Shown here: one piece after another, positions 7,774 through 16,632 of the stretch | Numbering within the stretch: the first letter of the stretch is position 1 | How the letters are laid out: the number at the start of each line of letters is the position of its first letter | DNA from: JAIXWP01 sp044371755 | GTDB taxonomy: Bacteria; Bacteroidota; Bacteroidia; Flavobacteriales_D; Sanyastnellaceae | Direction: 5' to 3' | Length of the DNA: 23,782 nt | Assembly (NCBI GenBank): GCA_044371755.1 | Contig: JBILSZ010000040.1 | Coordinates: 1-23,782 of the forward strand | Position numbers and translations under genes: made by a program | Notes under the pieces: generated by a model | Seen by the model: the letters and a program-made list of their open reading frames with translations, nothing else | The model's database searches: none | What the model was told of the DNA's origin: nothing

Positions 7774-9717
7774 ATGCGTTTGAAATTTGCTACCTCTCTT
7801 CTGTTGTGCTTTTTTATAATCCAATCTATTCAATCTCAAACTTATTTCTTAAATGGAAGCGCTGAGTTTATTGGTGGTGATTGTTATCAGCTCACTCCCG
7901 ACCTCGGAACGCAGAATGGTACGGTGTGGTATGGTGAACAATTAGACCTCACTTTACCTTTCGATATCCAATTCAGGATGAACTTCGGCTCTACAGATGC
8001 AAATGGTGCCGATGGAATTTGTTTTGTTTTACATACGCAAGGTACTTCAGCCATCGGAGTAAGCGGTGGTGGAATGGGATATCTCAACTTTGGTACTTCT
8101 TTAGGTATTGAATTCGATACTTGGCAAAATGGGGATTATGCTGATCCTTTTTTTGATCACATCGCCATTCAAAAAAATGGAGACATTAATCACAATGGAG
8201 TCAATAACATCGCAGGCCCTATCCAAGCAGATCCGTTAGATCAAAACATCGAAGATGGCGAGTTTCACATCGTTCAAATCACTTGGGACCCCAGCACTCA
8301 GCTTATTCAGGTATTTTTCGACTGTGTTCTAAGACTAGAAGGAAATGAAGATTTGATCAACGAAATTTTTAATGGTCAAAGTCAAGTTTGGTGGGGTTTT
8401 ACCGCTGCAACTGGAGGATCTTCGAATGTTCAAACTGTTTGTCTACAAGAGAACATTCTCAGTGTTGGAGATAGCGTTCTTATTTGTGACGGTGGCAGCA
8501 CTCAGTTGAGTGTCGGCGCCTCTTTTGATGGAACTTATTCATGGTCTCCAATCGAAACACTTGATGACCCTTCGTCTGCAACACCAACGGCTAGCCCTAC
8601 AGAAACTACAACATACACATGCGTTTACACTGATTTGTGTGGTGTCGAACAGACAGCACAAATTGAAGTTGTGGTTGGTCCGCTGGTATTGACAATGCCG
8701 TCCAGTGTAAATGAAATCAATTGTTTCAATCCAAGCGTGTCAATTACTCCGTCGATTAATTTTACAAATAACAATACCTATGTATGGATAGGACCAGGTG
8801 GTAGCATAGTGGGAAACGCCCTGACACTTGTAGTTTCGTCTGAAGGAACATATGTATTAAATGCCAGCGTCAATAGTGAGTGTTTCGTCTCTGAAAGTAT
8901 ATCTGTTGTGGGAGATTTCACTACATTACCTGTTACTGCAGGTCCTGACCAAACGATAAATTGCATTCAACCACAAATTGCTCTGGCCGCAAACAATGCA
9001 GGTCCGAATGCCTCTTATCAATGGAATATCGGAGGGGCGGTAATTTCTAATTCAGCAAACGCAACCGCAAATCAACCAGGCACCTATTCCCTGGTTATTA
9101 CCAACAATGAAAATGGATGCACTTCACAAGATAATGTTATAATAAGTGAGGATTTGGAAGAGCCAGAGGTATTCATTCCCCTCCAAGACACCCTCGATTG
9201 TCGCACGCGCTCCCTTGCTATAACAGGTTTGGAAGTCACCAATGTGACGAATTATAATTTACAATGGACAACAGAGTTTGGACAGTTTGTAAATGGTGTT
9301 ACCACCAATAATCCAATCATAAGTCAACCGGGAGTTTATTTTGTTACCGCCACTTCACTAGATAATGGTTGCGAAGGGGTTGGCGAAGTTATCGTGATAG
9401 CCAATCAATATTTTTATGTTAATGTGAATGAAATCAAATTCCCCAATATTTTTACACCCAATGGGGACGCATCAAACAATACATGGAGACCATTTCTAGC
9501 TTCCAATTCGACCCTTCCGATCATGCAGCTATTTGATGAATATAATCTGCGTGTCTATAACAGATGGGGTGCTCTAGTTGATGAAATAGATCGCCCAAAT
9601 GTCTGGTCTCCAAAGGATATAAAAGACGGTGTCTATTATTATCTTTTAGATTTCAGTATTACTTGCGGCGAAAAGCGAGAAGAGTCAATCAAAGGTGAAA
9701 TTGAGTTGATTAGATAA
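7774..9717 (+). CDS. Secreted L-type lectin-like protein with T9SS type B sorting domain
   Basis: The 647-residue product has a signal peptide (about 1-21). Residues about 23-225 form an L-type (legume-like) lectin module: NGVDG-like NGADGICFVLH, the LGIEFDTWQNG strand and GEFHIVQITWDPSTQLIQVFFD are classic for this jelly-roll, which binds glycans with calcium. Several PKD/Ig-like repeats follow to about residue 545. The last 95 residues are a type B C-terminal domain (FPNIFTPNGD, YNRWGALV, DGVYYYLLDF), so the protein should leave the cell by the type IX system and may take part in adhesion or polysaccharide capture. A near-consensus -7 box (TATATTG, 7743-7749) lies upstream. Its 3' end overlaps the opposing ung gene by 33 nt. 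Confidence 0.88.
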   Translation: MRLKFATSLLLCFFIIQSIQSQTYFLNGSAEFIGGDCYQLTPDLGTQNGTVWYGEQLDLTLPFDIQFRMNFGSTDANGADGICFVLHTQGTSAIGVSGGGMGYLNFGTSLGIEFDTWQNGDYADPFFDHIAIQKNGDINHNGVNNIAGPIQADPLDQNIEDGEFHIVQITWDPSTQLIQVFFDCVLRLEGNEDLINEIFNGQSQVWWGFTAATGGSSNVQTVCLQENILSVGDSVLICDGGSTQLSVGASFDGTYSWSPIETLDDPSSATPTASPTETTTYTCVYTDLCGVEQTAQIEVVVGPLVLTMPSSVNEINCFNPSVSITPSINFTNNNTYVWIGPGGSIVGNALTLVVSSEGTYVLNASVNSECFVSESISVVGDFTTLPVTAGPDQTINCIQPQIALAANNAGPNASYQWNIGGAVISNSANATANQPGTYSLVITNNENGCTSQDNVIISEDLEEPEVFIPLQDTLDCRTRSLAITGLEVTNVTNYNLQWTTEFGQFVNGVTTNNPIISQPGVYFVTATSLDNGCEGVGEVIVIANQYFYVNVNEIKFPNIFTPNGDASNNTWRPFLASNSTLPIMQLFDEYNLRVYNRWGALVDEIDRPNVWSPKDIKDGVYYYLLDFSITCGEKREESIKGEIELIR

Positions 9718-10386
9718 ATCCCAATCAATGGGGCTCTTATCTTTCAATTGAAGATATTCATTGGCTAATCTGAAATGATTGTTTCCTAAAAATCCTCTAT
9801 GTGCGGAAAGCGGCGAAGGATGGGGGCTTTGTAGAATGAGGTGATCATTAGCTTCAATAAATGAAGTCTTCTTAATAGCGTGGGCACCCCAAAACAAAAA
9901 CACGAGATTTTTGAATTCTTTTGCCAAGCTCTCAACGATGGTATCAGTCAGCTTCGACCATCCTATATTTTCATGAGAGTTGGGCGTTGCTTCACGCACG
10001 GTGAGTGTTGAGTTTATTAATAAAACGCCTTGAGAAGCCCACTTTGATAAATCACCATTTGTGGGAATCGAATAGCCAAACTCCTTATTAATTTCTTTAA
10101 AAACATTAGCTAGTGAAGGAGGGATTTTCACTCCCGGGCTCACAGAAAATGCCAATCCATTGGCCTGACCTATGCCATGATATGGGTCTTGTCCGATAAT
10201 AACAACTTTAACTTTTGAAGGAGAAACCATTTCGAAGGCTTTAAAAACCTTGTCTATTTCAGGAAAGCATCGATAAGTATTGTACTCCTGCTCTACCCTA
10301 TTCATGATATCATTCAACAAGCCTTCTGGTTGAATATGACTAATCAATTGTAGCCATTCATTTGGTAGTGTTGGACGCGATATCAT
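9685..10386 (-). CDS. ung: Uracil-DNA glycosylase, family 1
   Basis: The 233-residue enzyme removes uracil from DNA to start base excision repair. Its marks are the water-activating loop GQDPYHG with Asp67, the LLINSTLTVREA block, the VFLFWG strand, and HPSPLSAHRG with His189 in the minor-groove intercalation loop. Length is normal and the start matches the E. coli enzyme (Asp64 there). Two features of context are odd. The last 11 codons overlap the 3' end of the lectin gene on the other strand. A strong terminator hairpin ends 2 nt before its start codon, leaving no room for a promoter after the hairpin. A TATCTTAG box on the far side of the hairpin could be a weak -7 element. Confidence 0.98.
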   Translation of the reverse strand: MISRPTLPNEWLQLISHIQPEGLLNDIMNRVEQEYNTYRCFPEIDKVFKAFEMVSPSKVKVVIIGQDPYHGIGQANGLAFSVSPGVKIPPSLANVFKEINKEFGYSIPTNGDLSKWASQGVLLINSTLTVREATPNSHENIGWSKLTDTIVESLAKEFKNLVFLFWGAHAIKKTSFIEANDHLILQSPHPSPLSAHRGFLGNNHFRLANEYLQLKDKSPIDWDLSNQLNFTFD

Positions 10387-10388
10387 AT

Positions 10389-10418
10389 AAAAAAAACACC
10401 CTGCATAAATGCAGGGTG
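10389..10418 (-). terminator. Intrinsic terminator of the protease gene, abutting the ung start codon
   Basis: CACCCTGCAT (10397-10406) and ATGCAGGGTG (10409-10418) are perfect inverted repeats, giving an 8-10 bp GC-rich stem. In the minus direction the stem is followed at once by eight U residues (10396-10389). This is a textbook rho-independent terminator for the protease gene that ends at 10444. Confidence 0.92.
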
Positions 10419-10443
10419 CTAAGATATAGGTGAGAATAGATGG

Positions 10444-12132
10444 TTATCTATTCACCGTGAATTTCTTTGTTACGAAGTTTCCATCATTTCCGATGAATGA
10501 AATAAAGTACACTCCAGCGTTCAATGCTTGAACAGATACTGTTTGTTGAGTTGCATTAAGTGAAAAAGAATCAACTATGCGACCAGAGGCGTCGAATATT
10601 CTCACCTCTTGTAATTCTGTGAACTTGGCGCTTGAGATTGTTATGTTGTCAATCGCCACCGAAGGATAGATATTAATGTCTTCGAAAGATAGCTCTTGCA
10701 CGGAGGTAGGTGTTTGTGGTGTGCAAGGCGCTTGACTCAAGGAATTGTCTGGAGTAGCTCCATTTAATATGGTGAGGCCCGTTCCCGCAGCATCTAGCCA
10801 ATCTACTAGGTCTTCGTTGGCTGGGTTTGGGTTGCCATAAAAATGGCGTTCCATTTTACCGTAATAGTCAGAAGCAGTAGGAGCCGCACAGAACGATCCG
10901 CCTCCTGTTAGTGTACCAACGATTCTCTTGTCTTTATTGTAAAGAGGAGATCCGCTAGAACCACCTTCTGTAACTCCCCAATCCGTTTCTGTTGCTGTCC
11001 ACACCACTCGCCAGTGGTTTCCAGGAGCTACCCAGTTGCCATTGGTAACGGTGCTTGCTGCGGAGATTTTCTTTACATCACCAGAAGGATGGTGAATACA
11101 CATACCTCGAATATTAGAGCTTGAGCTGAATAAGCCTGGAGTTGCGGTAGTTGCATCCCATCCTGCATAGAATGGATTCCAGCTTCCTGGAATAGCATCA
11201 TCCATTTCAACCAATGCAAAATCGCTACCTGAAGTGCCTCCACCGTCGTTGCTATCAGCACGTAAAATGAGTCCTACTTTCTGTTGACTAACACTTCCAG
11301 TGCCCGAACCACAATTGGGTTTTTGGTAATTGAAGCGTACTGTCGAAACGAGCAAGTTGGCATTCGTTGATTCCTCTGTGCAGTGCATGGCAGTAAGGAT
11401 GTAGTTTTTGCAGTCGTATGAAGTATTGTTTACCAACGAACCGGTGCAACTACCTACTCCATCTGGGGAGACCAAGCTAAGACGAACAACCGATTGTCTT
11501 TGGTTTACCCAATCAGCGCCTTCTGGACAATTAACATCGACTTGGCAAGCTTCGCTTAGGCCGCCGCGCTGTTCAGCTCTAGGATCAATTATGAATCTAT
11601 AATAATGAATCACACCATTGACACCCAAATGCGGATTACCTACAACGCCCGCAGGTTGGACGTATTCAAAAATAGCTTCGTCACCATAGGCATCCATGGA
11701 GCGATACAAGCCAGATGGCTGGTTTTCGGTAAAGTCAAATGGCCCTTCAAACCAACTGCGATCCGCAGAATAGATATAGTAAAAAGAACCTTCTGGTAAA
11801 TAAAAATCATCGAATAAAAGAGCCATGGCAAGTGCTCCTTGACTTTTGAATTTAAATTGCCAAGTTGTATTGCCATACACATCTGTTTTCCAATCACCGT
11901 GAGTCTCAGCGTCAATGTTAATATTGTGTATCGCGCCGTACATCGACATCTTTCCCATTTTGTCGTTCTCTTCAGCTTTAGCTACAAGTTTATCTGAGTC
12001 GAGCAATGGAAGTTCAAATTTGTTTAATGCTAGTAATTCGCTTTCGTGAACGGAATAACCGAGAGGAAGAGTTTGAGAACTTGCTTCAAAGAGAAAACTT
12101 ACAGAGACAAGTGCAAGTAGAATTTTTTTCAT
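10444..12132 (-). CDS. Secreted lysyl-endopeptidase-like serine protease with T9SS type A sorting domain
   Basis: The 562-residue precursor has a signal peptide (about 1-19), a propeptide of about 180 residues, a chymotrypsin-fold protease domain and a type A C-terminal domain (last ~75 residues, INIYPS to TVNR) for type IX secretion. The catalytic triad is His250 (TAMHC), Asp304 (GSDFALVEM) and Ser393 (GSSGSP). The domain resembles Achromobacter lysyl endopeptidase (Lys-C) along its length: CTGSLVNNT, FNYQ, WAGWD, IHHPSGDVKKIS and SDWLD-like DWLD. All six of that enzyme's disulfide cysteines have counterparts, plus two extra ones (YDCK, GMCIH). SDYYGK matches the region that holds its lysine-binding Asp, so cleavage after Lys is plausible but unproven. 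It ends at a strong terminator and is probably monocistronic. Confidence 0.92.
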   Translation of the reverse strand: MKKILLALVSVSFLFEASSQTLPLGYSVHESELLALNKFELPLLDSDKLVAKAEENDKMGKMSMYGAIHNINIDAETHGDWKTDVYGNTTWQFKFKSQGALAMALLFDDFYLPEGSFYYIYSADRSWFEGPFDFTENQPSGLYRSMDAYGDEAIFEYVQPAGVVGNPHLGVNGVIHYYRFIIDPRAEQRGGLSEACQVDVNCPEGADWVNQRQSVVRLSLVSPDGVGSCTGSLVNNTSYDCKNYILTAMHCTEESTNANLLVSTVRFNYQKPNCGSGTGSVSQQKVGLILRADSNDGGGTSGSDFALVEMDDAIPGSWNPFYAGWDATTATPGLFSSSSNIRGMCIHHPSGDVKKISAASTVTNGNWVAPGNHWRVVWTATETDWGVTEGGSSGSPLYNKDKRIVGTLTGGGSFCAAPTASDYYGKMERHFYGNPNPANEDLVDWLDAAGTGLTILNGATPDNSLSQAPCTPQTPTSVQELSFEDINIYPSVAIDNITISSAKFTELQEVRIFDASGRIVDSFSLNATQQTVSVQALNAGVYFISFIGNDGNFVTKKFTVNR

Positions 12133-12236
12133 TCTGATTAAAATGTGGTTTTTTATACAGGTTTATCTTGTGGTAAAAATAATGAATATTGACTATTCAA
12201 TCTCAACAATTTTTACCCTACAATCTGAGTCCTAAC

Positions 12237-12244
12237 TACCTTTG
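12237..12244 (+). promoter_or_regulatory. -7 box TAnnTTTG of the Sua5-type gene
   Basis: The box reads TACCTTTG and is followed after 5 nt by the GTG taken as start codon. A transcript starting at the usual distance would be leaderless or nearly so. The 117-base divergent gap (12133-12249) must also hold the protease promoter; the best candidate there (TATTTTTA, minus strand, 12174-12181) is only a partial match. Confidence 0.5.
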
Positions 12245-12249
12245 CACAA

Positions 12250-13185
12250 GTGAATCAGAAAGGTAAAGACATAACATTAGCGGCTTCAATTTTAAAGGAT
12301 GGTCGTGCTGTAGGTATTCCTACAGAGACAGTGTATGGCTTGGCGGCCAATGCATTGGATGCTTCGGCGGTACTTTCTGTTTTTGAAATTAAAAAGCGTC
12401 CGTCTTTTGATCCCTTGATTGTTCACATTGGCGATACAGAGCTTTTGCGTACAATTGTCAAAGAGGTTACCCCCATGCACAAGGCTTTGATGAAAGCTTT
12501 TTGGCCAGGTCCACTCACATTAATTTTTGAAAAACAGGCGATCATACCTGATATCGTCACTTCAGGTTTGAATACAGTTGGCATTCGAATGCCCAATCAT
12601 CCTTTGACGTTAGAGTTGCTTAAAACTTCTGGTTTATGTCTCGCAGCACCAAGCGCAAATCCCTTCGGCTACATATCGCCTACATCAGCCGACCATGTGC
12701 TGCAACAATTGGGAGAGCATGTAGAATATGTATTGGACGGAGGTCCATCCGAAATAGGACTAGAATCGACTATTGTTCGTTGTGACAATGAGCAAATTAC
12801 TGTTTTACGCTTGGGTGGATTAAGCCTAGAAGCTATATCTGCACTTGGATACCCCGTTCATTTGAGCGACCATAGTTCGAGCACGCCTGAGGCTCCAGGT
12901 ATGCTTACAAGTCACTATGCGCCACGAAAAAAAACGTACTATTACTCGGCCGATTTCTCCAAGGATGATCGAACGGCGGTTTTATATTTCTCCAAAAAAT
13001 CTGATCGGATAATTGATCGCACGCTAAGTGTATCGGGCAACTTGAGGGAAGCTGCTCATCACCTTTTCAAGTATTTACGTGAGCTTGATGAATTGGACGT
13101 AGATCAAATATTAGTTGAAAAAGCACCGCCAATTGGATTGGGTCTTGCCATCAATGATCGATTGAAACGTGCCACTGCATCCTAG
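12250..13185 (+). CDS. sua5: L-threonylcarbamoyladenylate synthase, Sua5 type
   Basis: The 311-residue enzyme makes threonylcarbamoyl-AMP from threonine, bicarbonate and ATP, the first step of the t6A37 modification of tRNAs reading ANN codons. The YrdC-like catalytic domain covers about 1-200, with GIPTETVYGLAANA, KKRPSFDPL and the SANPFG block. A linker carrying PGMLTSHYAPR (216-226) leads to the extra C-terminal domain that marks Sua5 as distinct from short TsaC. The start is GTG; no ATG upstream is in frame before a stop, and a later start would remove conserved N-terminal residues. Its TAG stop shares the palindrome CTAG with the stop of the opposing NDH-2 gene. Confidence 0.95.
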   Translation: MNQKGKDITLAASILKDGRAVGIPTETVYGLAANALDASAVLSVFEIKKRPSFDPLIVHIGDTELLRTIVKEVTPMHKALMKAFWPGPLTLIFEKQAIIPDIVTSGLNTVGIRMPNHPLTLELLKTSGLCLAAPSANPFGYISPTSADHVLQQLGEHVEYVLDGGPSEIGLESTIVRCDNEQITVLRLGGLSLEAISALGYPVHLSDHSSSTPEAPGMLTSHYAPRKKTYYYSADFSKDDRTAVLYFSKKSDRIIDRTLSVSGNLREAAHHLFKYLRELDELDVDQILVEKAPPIGLGLAINDRLKRATAS

Positions 13186-14453
13186 CCACCACGCTTGAAA
13201 GGGCGAATGATGAGTCGAAGGTCGCGGGCATGACGAATATAATTCTGGGCCCAATTGATCATGACAACGATTTTATTTCTAAACCCAACCAACTGATAGA
13301 CATGGACGAAAAGCCATGCTATCCAAGCAATCCATCCACTTAACTTGAAATTTTTCATCTCAGTAACCGCTTTGTTTCGCCCAATAGTGGCCATACTTCC
13401 CAAATCTTTGTATTTGAAGGCAAGCATTGCTTTTCCATCTTTCAGTCGTTTCAGATTTCGAGCCAACAGTTTTCCTTGCTGCATGGCGGGTTGGGCCACC
13501 ATTGGGTGTCCTTGAGGAAATTCTTCACTCACCATGATGGCTGCATCGCCAATGGCAAAAATATTTTCGTAGCCAATGATTTGGTTGTACTCATTTACGC
13601 TCATCCTACCGCCCTTGATAGCACTCGCATCAATACCATTGGGTACTACAGCTTTGACGCCAGCAGCCCAGATCAACATTGAGCCTGAGAGTTTTCTCCC
13701 ATCACTGGTGGTAGCATTTTTTCCATCATAATCCGTGACGCGTGTTTCAAGCCACACATCTACACCCATATCATCCAATGCCTCTTTTGCTTTGTTGCTG
13801 CTTTGTTCTGACATTGATTTCAATAGTCTATCATTAGCTTCGATGAGATGAATATCCATCGCTCGAACATCCAAATCAGGGTAATCCTTAGGCAGTATAT
13901 CTCTTCTCAATTCCGATATCGCACCGGCCAATTCTACCCCGGTAGGACCGCCCCCTACAATTATCACGCTCATCAACGACTCTCTTTCATTGATATCATC
14001 GCTGAGAATAGCTTTTTCAAAATTTTGAAGTAGCAAACTTCTGATATCCAATGCTTCTGAAACCGACTTCATGGGCATGGCACGTTCTTCAATACTTTTT
14101 AATCCAAAATAGTTAGAAGTGGCGCCCGTGGCCAGAATTAAAAAATCATACGTCAACTCCCCTATTGTGGAATGGATCATTTTATTTTGAGCCTCAATAC
14201 TGAGCACTTCAGTCATCCGAAAAAAGAAATTGTCATAGTCAGAGAATATTTTTCTGAATGGATATGCGACGCTCCCAGGATCAAGACCAGCAGTGGCAAC
14301 TTGATAAAACAACGGTTGGAAAGCATGATAGTTTTGCTTGTCAAGCATTACTACTTGAAAATCACTATCGCGTAATCCTTTGGCCAATTGCAGCCCGCCA
14401 AAGCCACCTCCAATGATTACCACTCTCTTTTTTGACGTAGCTGGGATATTCAT
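13182..14453 (-). CDS. ndh: Type II NADH:quinone oxidoreductase (NDH-2)
   Basis: The 423-residue flavoprotein passes electrons from NADH to menaquinone without pumping ions. It has the FAD-binding GGGFGG (15-20), a second Rossmann motif VGGGPTGVELAG (near 165) for NADH, the FAD-ribityl motif IFAIGDAA, and AQPAMQQG, the quinone-site AQxAxQ motif of NDH-2. The C-terminal hydrophobic stretch (GWIAWIAWLFVHVYQLVGF) should anchor it to the inner face of the membrane. It starts 7 nt after the stop of the TPR lipoprotein gene, so it is the last gene of a three-gene unit with two lipoproteins. Length and motif order are normal for bacterial NDH-2. Confidence 0.96.
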   Translation of the reverse strand: MNIPATSKKRVVIIGGGFGGLQLAKGLRDSDFQVVMLDKQNYHAFQPLFYQVATAGLDPGSVAYPFRKIFSDYDNFFFRMTEVLSIEAQNKMIHSTIGELTYDFLILATGATSNYFGLKSIEERAMPMKSVSEALDIRSLLLQNFEKAILSDDINERESLMSVIIVGGGPTGVELAGAISELRRDILPKDYPDLDVRAMDIHLIEANDRLLKSMSEQSSNKAKEALDDMGVDVWLETRVTDYDGKNATTSDGRKLSGSMLIWAAGVKAVVPNGIDASAIKGGRMSVNEYNQIIGYENIFAIGDAAIMVSEEFPQGHPMVAQPAMQQGKLLARNLKRLKDGKAMLAFKYKDLGSMATIGRNKAVTEMKNFKLSGWIAWIAWLFVHVYQLVGFRNKIVVMINWAQNYIRHARDLRLIIRPFKRGG

Positions 14454-14460
14454 AATTTAA

Positions 14461-16632
14461 TTAATTTTTATTTTTAAAATATGATTTAAAATAACCACAT
14501 TCTTGAAGAACCATTTTTCTGAATTTAGAATCCTCCATTTCTTTCAAAGCCATAAAACCTTCTCCTGAAATGAAATCCGCCTCATCTTCTCCTCCTCTAT
14601 TATTATAATATTCCGCCAGCTCACATTTACTAATTAAAAAATATGCTTGCGCCCTCTGTTCTTTTGTTGTGGCGAACTCGAGTGCTTTTTTGTAATATTT
14701 CAGAGCACTCGAAACATCGTAGTTCATAGACCAATAGTAATCATAATAACCCCAAGCCTCCATGGAGTATTCCGCGTATCCATGAAGAGAGTAATCAGCA
14801 TCATAAAAAAGCCTTAAATTTCCATGGTAGGATAAATTATAATAGGCATTTCCAATTAAAATAGCATCTTCAAAAGAAGCTTTATCATTGAATCTACCTT
14901 CAAGATTTAAAAATTTTTTCAGAAAACTCGATCGTGTAAATAGAGGCCCCTCGTACTCTGCAAAATCACAATCATGACAATCCTTAATACGATATGAAAA
15001 TGGATTGCCACTAAAAGTATTTCCATCCTCACATTTTAAAGCAGCTTCATATGCTTGTTGAACAAGCCCTTTTTTCATGTAATACATGCTTTCAAGCTTA
15101 TAAAGACTAGCTTTTGACAAGCTTGCATTTCGGCGAATAAAATCATGCAGAGGAATATTATCTTGGCCATCAATGAAAGCAATAGCACCCTTGATTTTCT
15201 CCAAGTCTTTTAGATGTTCCATTGAAGGCAGCAATACATTAGCCGCAGGGTTATTCTTAGCTGCTAAATACTTGTACAATTTCTGTAATGCTATTTGGTA
15301 AGCTCTGTAAGAGCCCTCTTCCCCTTCCCAAACACGACTGGCAGATTCAAATACCCATTGTAAATCAGCAATATCATCTGGGGAATAATTCTCGGGATTT
15401 TCTGCCTTTAAAAGCACTCTGAAAATCCGCAATTGATTTGAGAAAATAGAATCGTCCTTTGGTCGCAGTTCAAAGGCTTTCTTGAGGTGAAAATCACATC
15501 GATCGGCATCTTCATTCAGATAATAGAAATAAGAAGAAGCGGCGTGAACCTTATATTTTCGCTCATAGGCAACGTCTTCTAAAAGACTCTTTAAATCATT
15601 GGAAAGATTTATCTTTAAATAATTTTTCTTTTGATCTCTTTCTGAATCTACGTCTTCGTAATAATATTTATTAAAGTTCAAACTCTCGTATTGAGCCAGT
15701 TGTCTTGACATCAACAAATCTATAGAGGCGTGGTTGGCATCCAGTTTTCTTACTTCGCGCATGGCCCGCGCAGCATCACCGGTGTATTGAGCGAGCATTA
15801 CCCATGCACAAATTCGCGATTCATCACTGGAACATTTTTTTAATGTTTGAATAAAATCAAGCTCCTCTTGCGGTCTGAAGCTGTAGGTCATCGATTGTGT
15901 AAAGCGCTTATCTGCCGCCATAACATCAGCGTACATAGCATTGGCATCGCCATATCTTCCCATTTTATAATAACATCCCGCAGCATAGCTTTTACTGCGA
16001 AGGGTTATGATTTCCTGTGGTCTATTGGCGACATAGCGATTATAAAAGTCGATACCTCGCAAGTAGTTTGCAGAAAAATAACTATTGCGAATAATTTGAA
16101 ATTCCAAACGTGATTTAATAAAATCATCGGTGGATGTTTGCCATGCTGTAAGCAACACATCTGATATTGTCTTGCTGAGAGAATCTATATTCACAGGATC
16201 TTTCCACCAGTTATAGCTATTGCTTATAGCGTAGTATTCAGCCTCTTTCGCAAGTTTTAGATAATCCAAAAACGTTTTGAATTTTGGGTTTTGAGAAAGC
16301 TGATTAGGTCGAAGTGTTCTTTCAAACGCAATGATATCTTGAAGTGAGTCTTCTAAAATTAGATTTGAAAGGCTATCGCAAAGGTTTTGATCACCAAGAT
16401 ATTTCTTCCAATCTTCGACAATAGACTGGTTGAAAGAAGGGTATTCGATGAATTGATTTTCCTCCCATGCAAATCGGGAATCTTCATAATATGCCAGCGG
16501 ACCGAAGCCGCTCGGCACAAATGCACTGCTTTGAATATTGGTGGTGGATTGATAATAAAAATCTCCACCGGCGCAAGCAGCGCTAATGATTAGTACTATC
16601 GCGAAATACGAAAGACGAAAAGAAGGACGCAT
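14461..16632 (-). CDS. Large TPR-like lipoprotein of unknown function
   Basis: The 723-residue product has a lipoprotein signal peptide ending in SAAC (Cys20), so it should sit in an envelope membrane facing the periplasm or the outside. The body is almost all helical, with TPR/Sel1-like units visible, for example YAAGCYYKMGRYGDANAMYADVM near 220 and ALKYYKKALEFATTKEQRAQAYFLISKCELA near 670. Aromatic residues, Tyr above all, are very frequent. A CHDC motif near residue 550 could bind metal or form a disulfide. The gene looks AT-richer than its neighbours. It starts inside the preceding lipoprotein gene (50 nt overlap) and ends 7 nt before ndh. I do not recognise a characterised family; TPR scaffolding is inference. 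Confidence 0.75.
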   Translation of the reverse strand: MRPSFRLSYFAIVLIISAACAGGDFYYQSTTNIQSSAFVPSGFGPLAYYEDSRFAWEENQFIEYPSFNQSIVEDWKKYLGDQNLCDSLSNLILEDSLQDIIAFERTLRPNQLSQNPKFKTFLDYLKLAKEAEYYAISNSYNWWKDPVNIDSLSKTISDVLLTAWQTSTDDFIKSRLEFQIIRNSYFSANYLRGIDFYNRYVANRPQEIITLRSKSYAAGCYYKMGRYGDANAMYADVMAADKRFTQSMTYSFRPQEELDFIQTLKKCSSDESRICAWVMLAQYTGDAARAMREVRKLDANHASIDLLMSRQLAQYESLNFNKYYYEDVDSERDQKKNYLKINLSNDLKSLLEDVAYERKYKVHAASSYFYYLNEDADRCDFHLKKAFELRPKDDSIFSNQLRIFRVLLKAENPENYSPDDIADLQWVFESASRVWEGEEGSYRAYQIALQKLYKYLAAKNNPAANVLLPSMEHLKDLEKIKGAIAFIDGQDNIPLHDFIRRNASLSKASLYKLESMYYMKKGLVQQAYEAALKCEDGNTFSGNPFSYRIKDCHDCDFAEYEGPLFTRSSFLKKFLNLEGRFNDKASFEDAILIGNAYYNLSYHGNLRLFYDADYSLHGYAEYSMEAWGYYDYYWSMNYDVSSALKYYKKALEFATTKEQRAQAYFLISKCELAEYYNNRGGEDEADFISGEGFMALKEMEDSKFRKMVLQECGYFKSYFKNKN

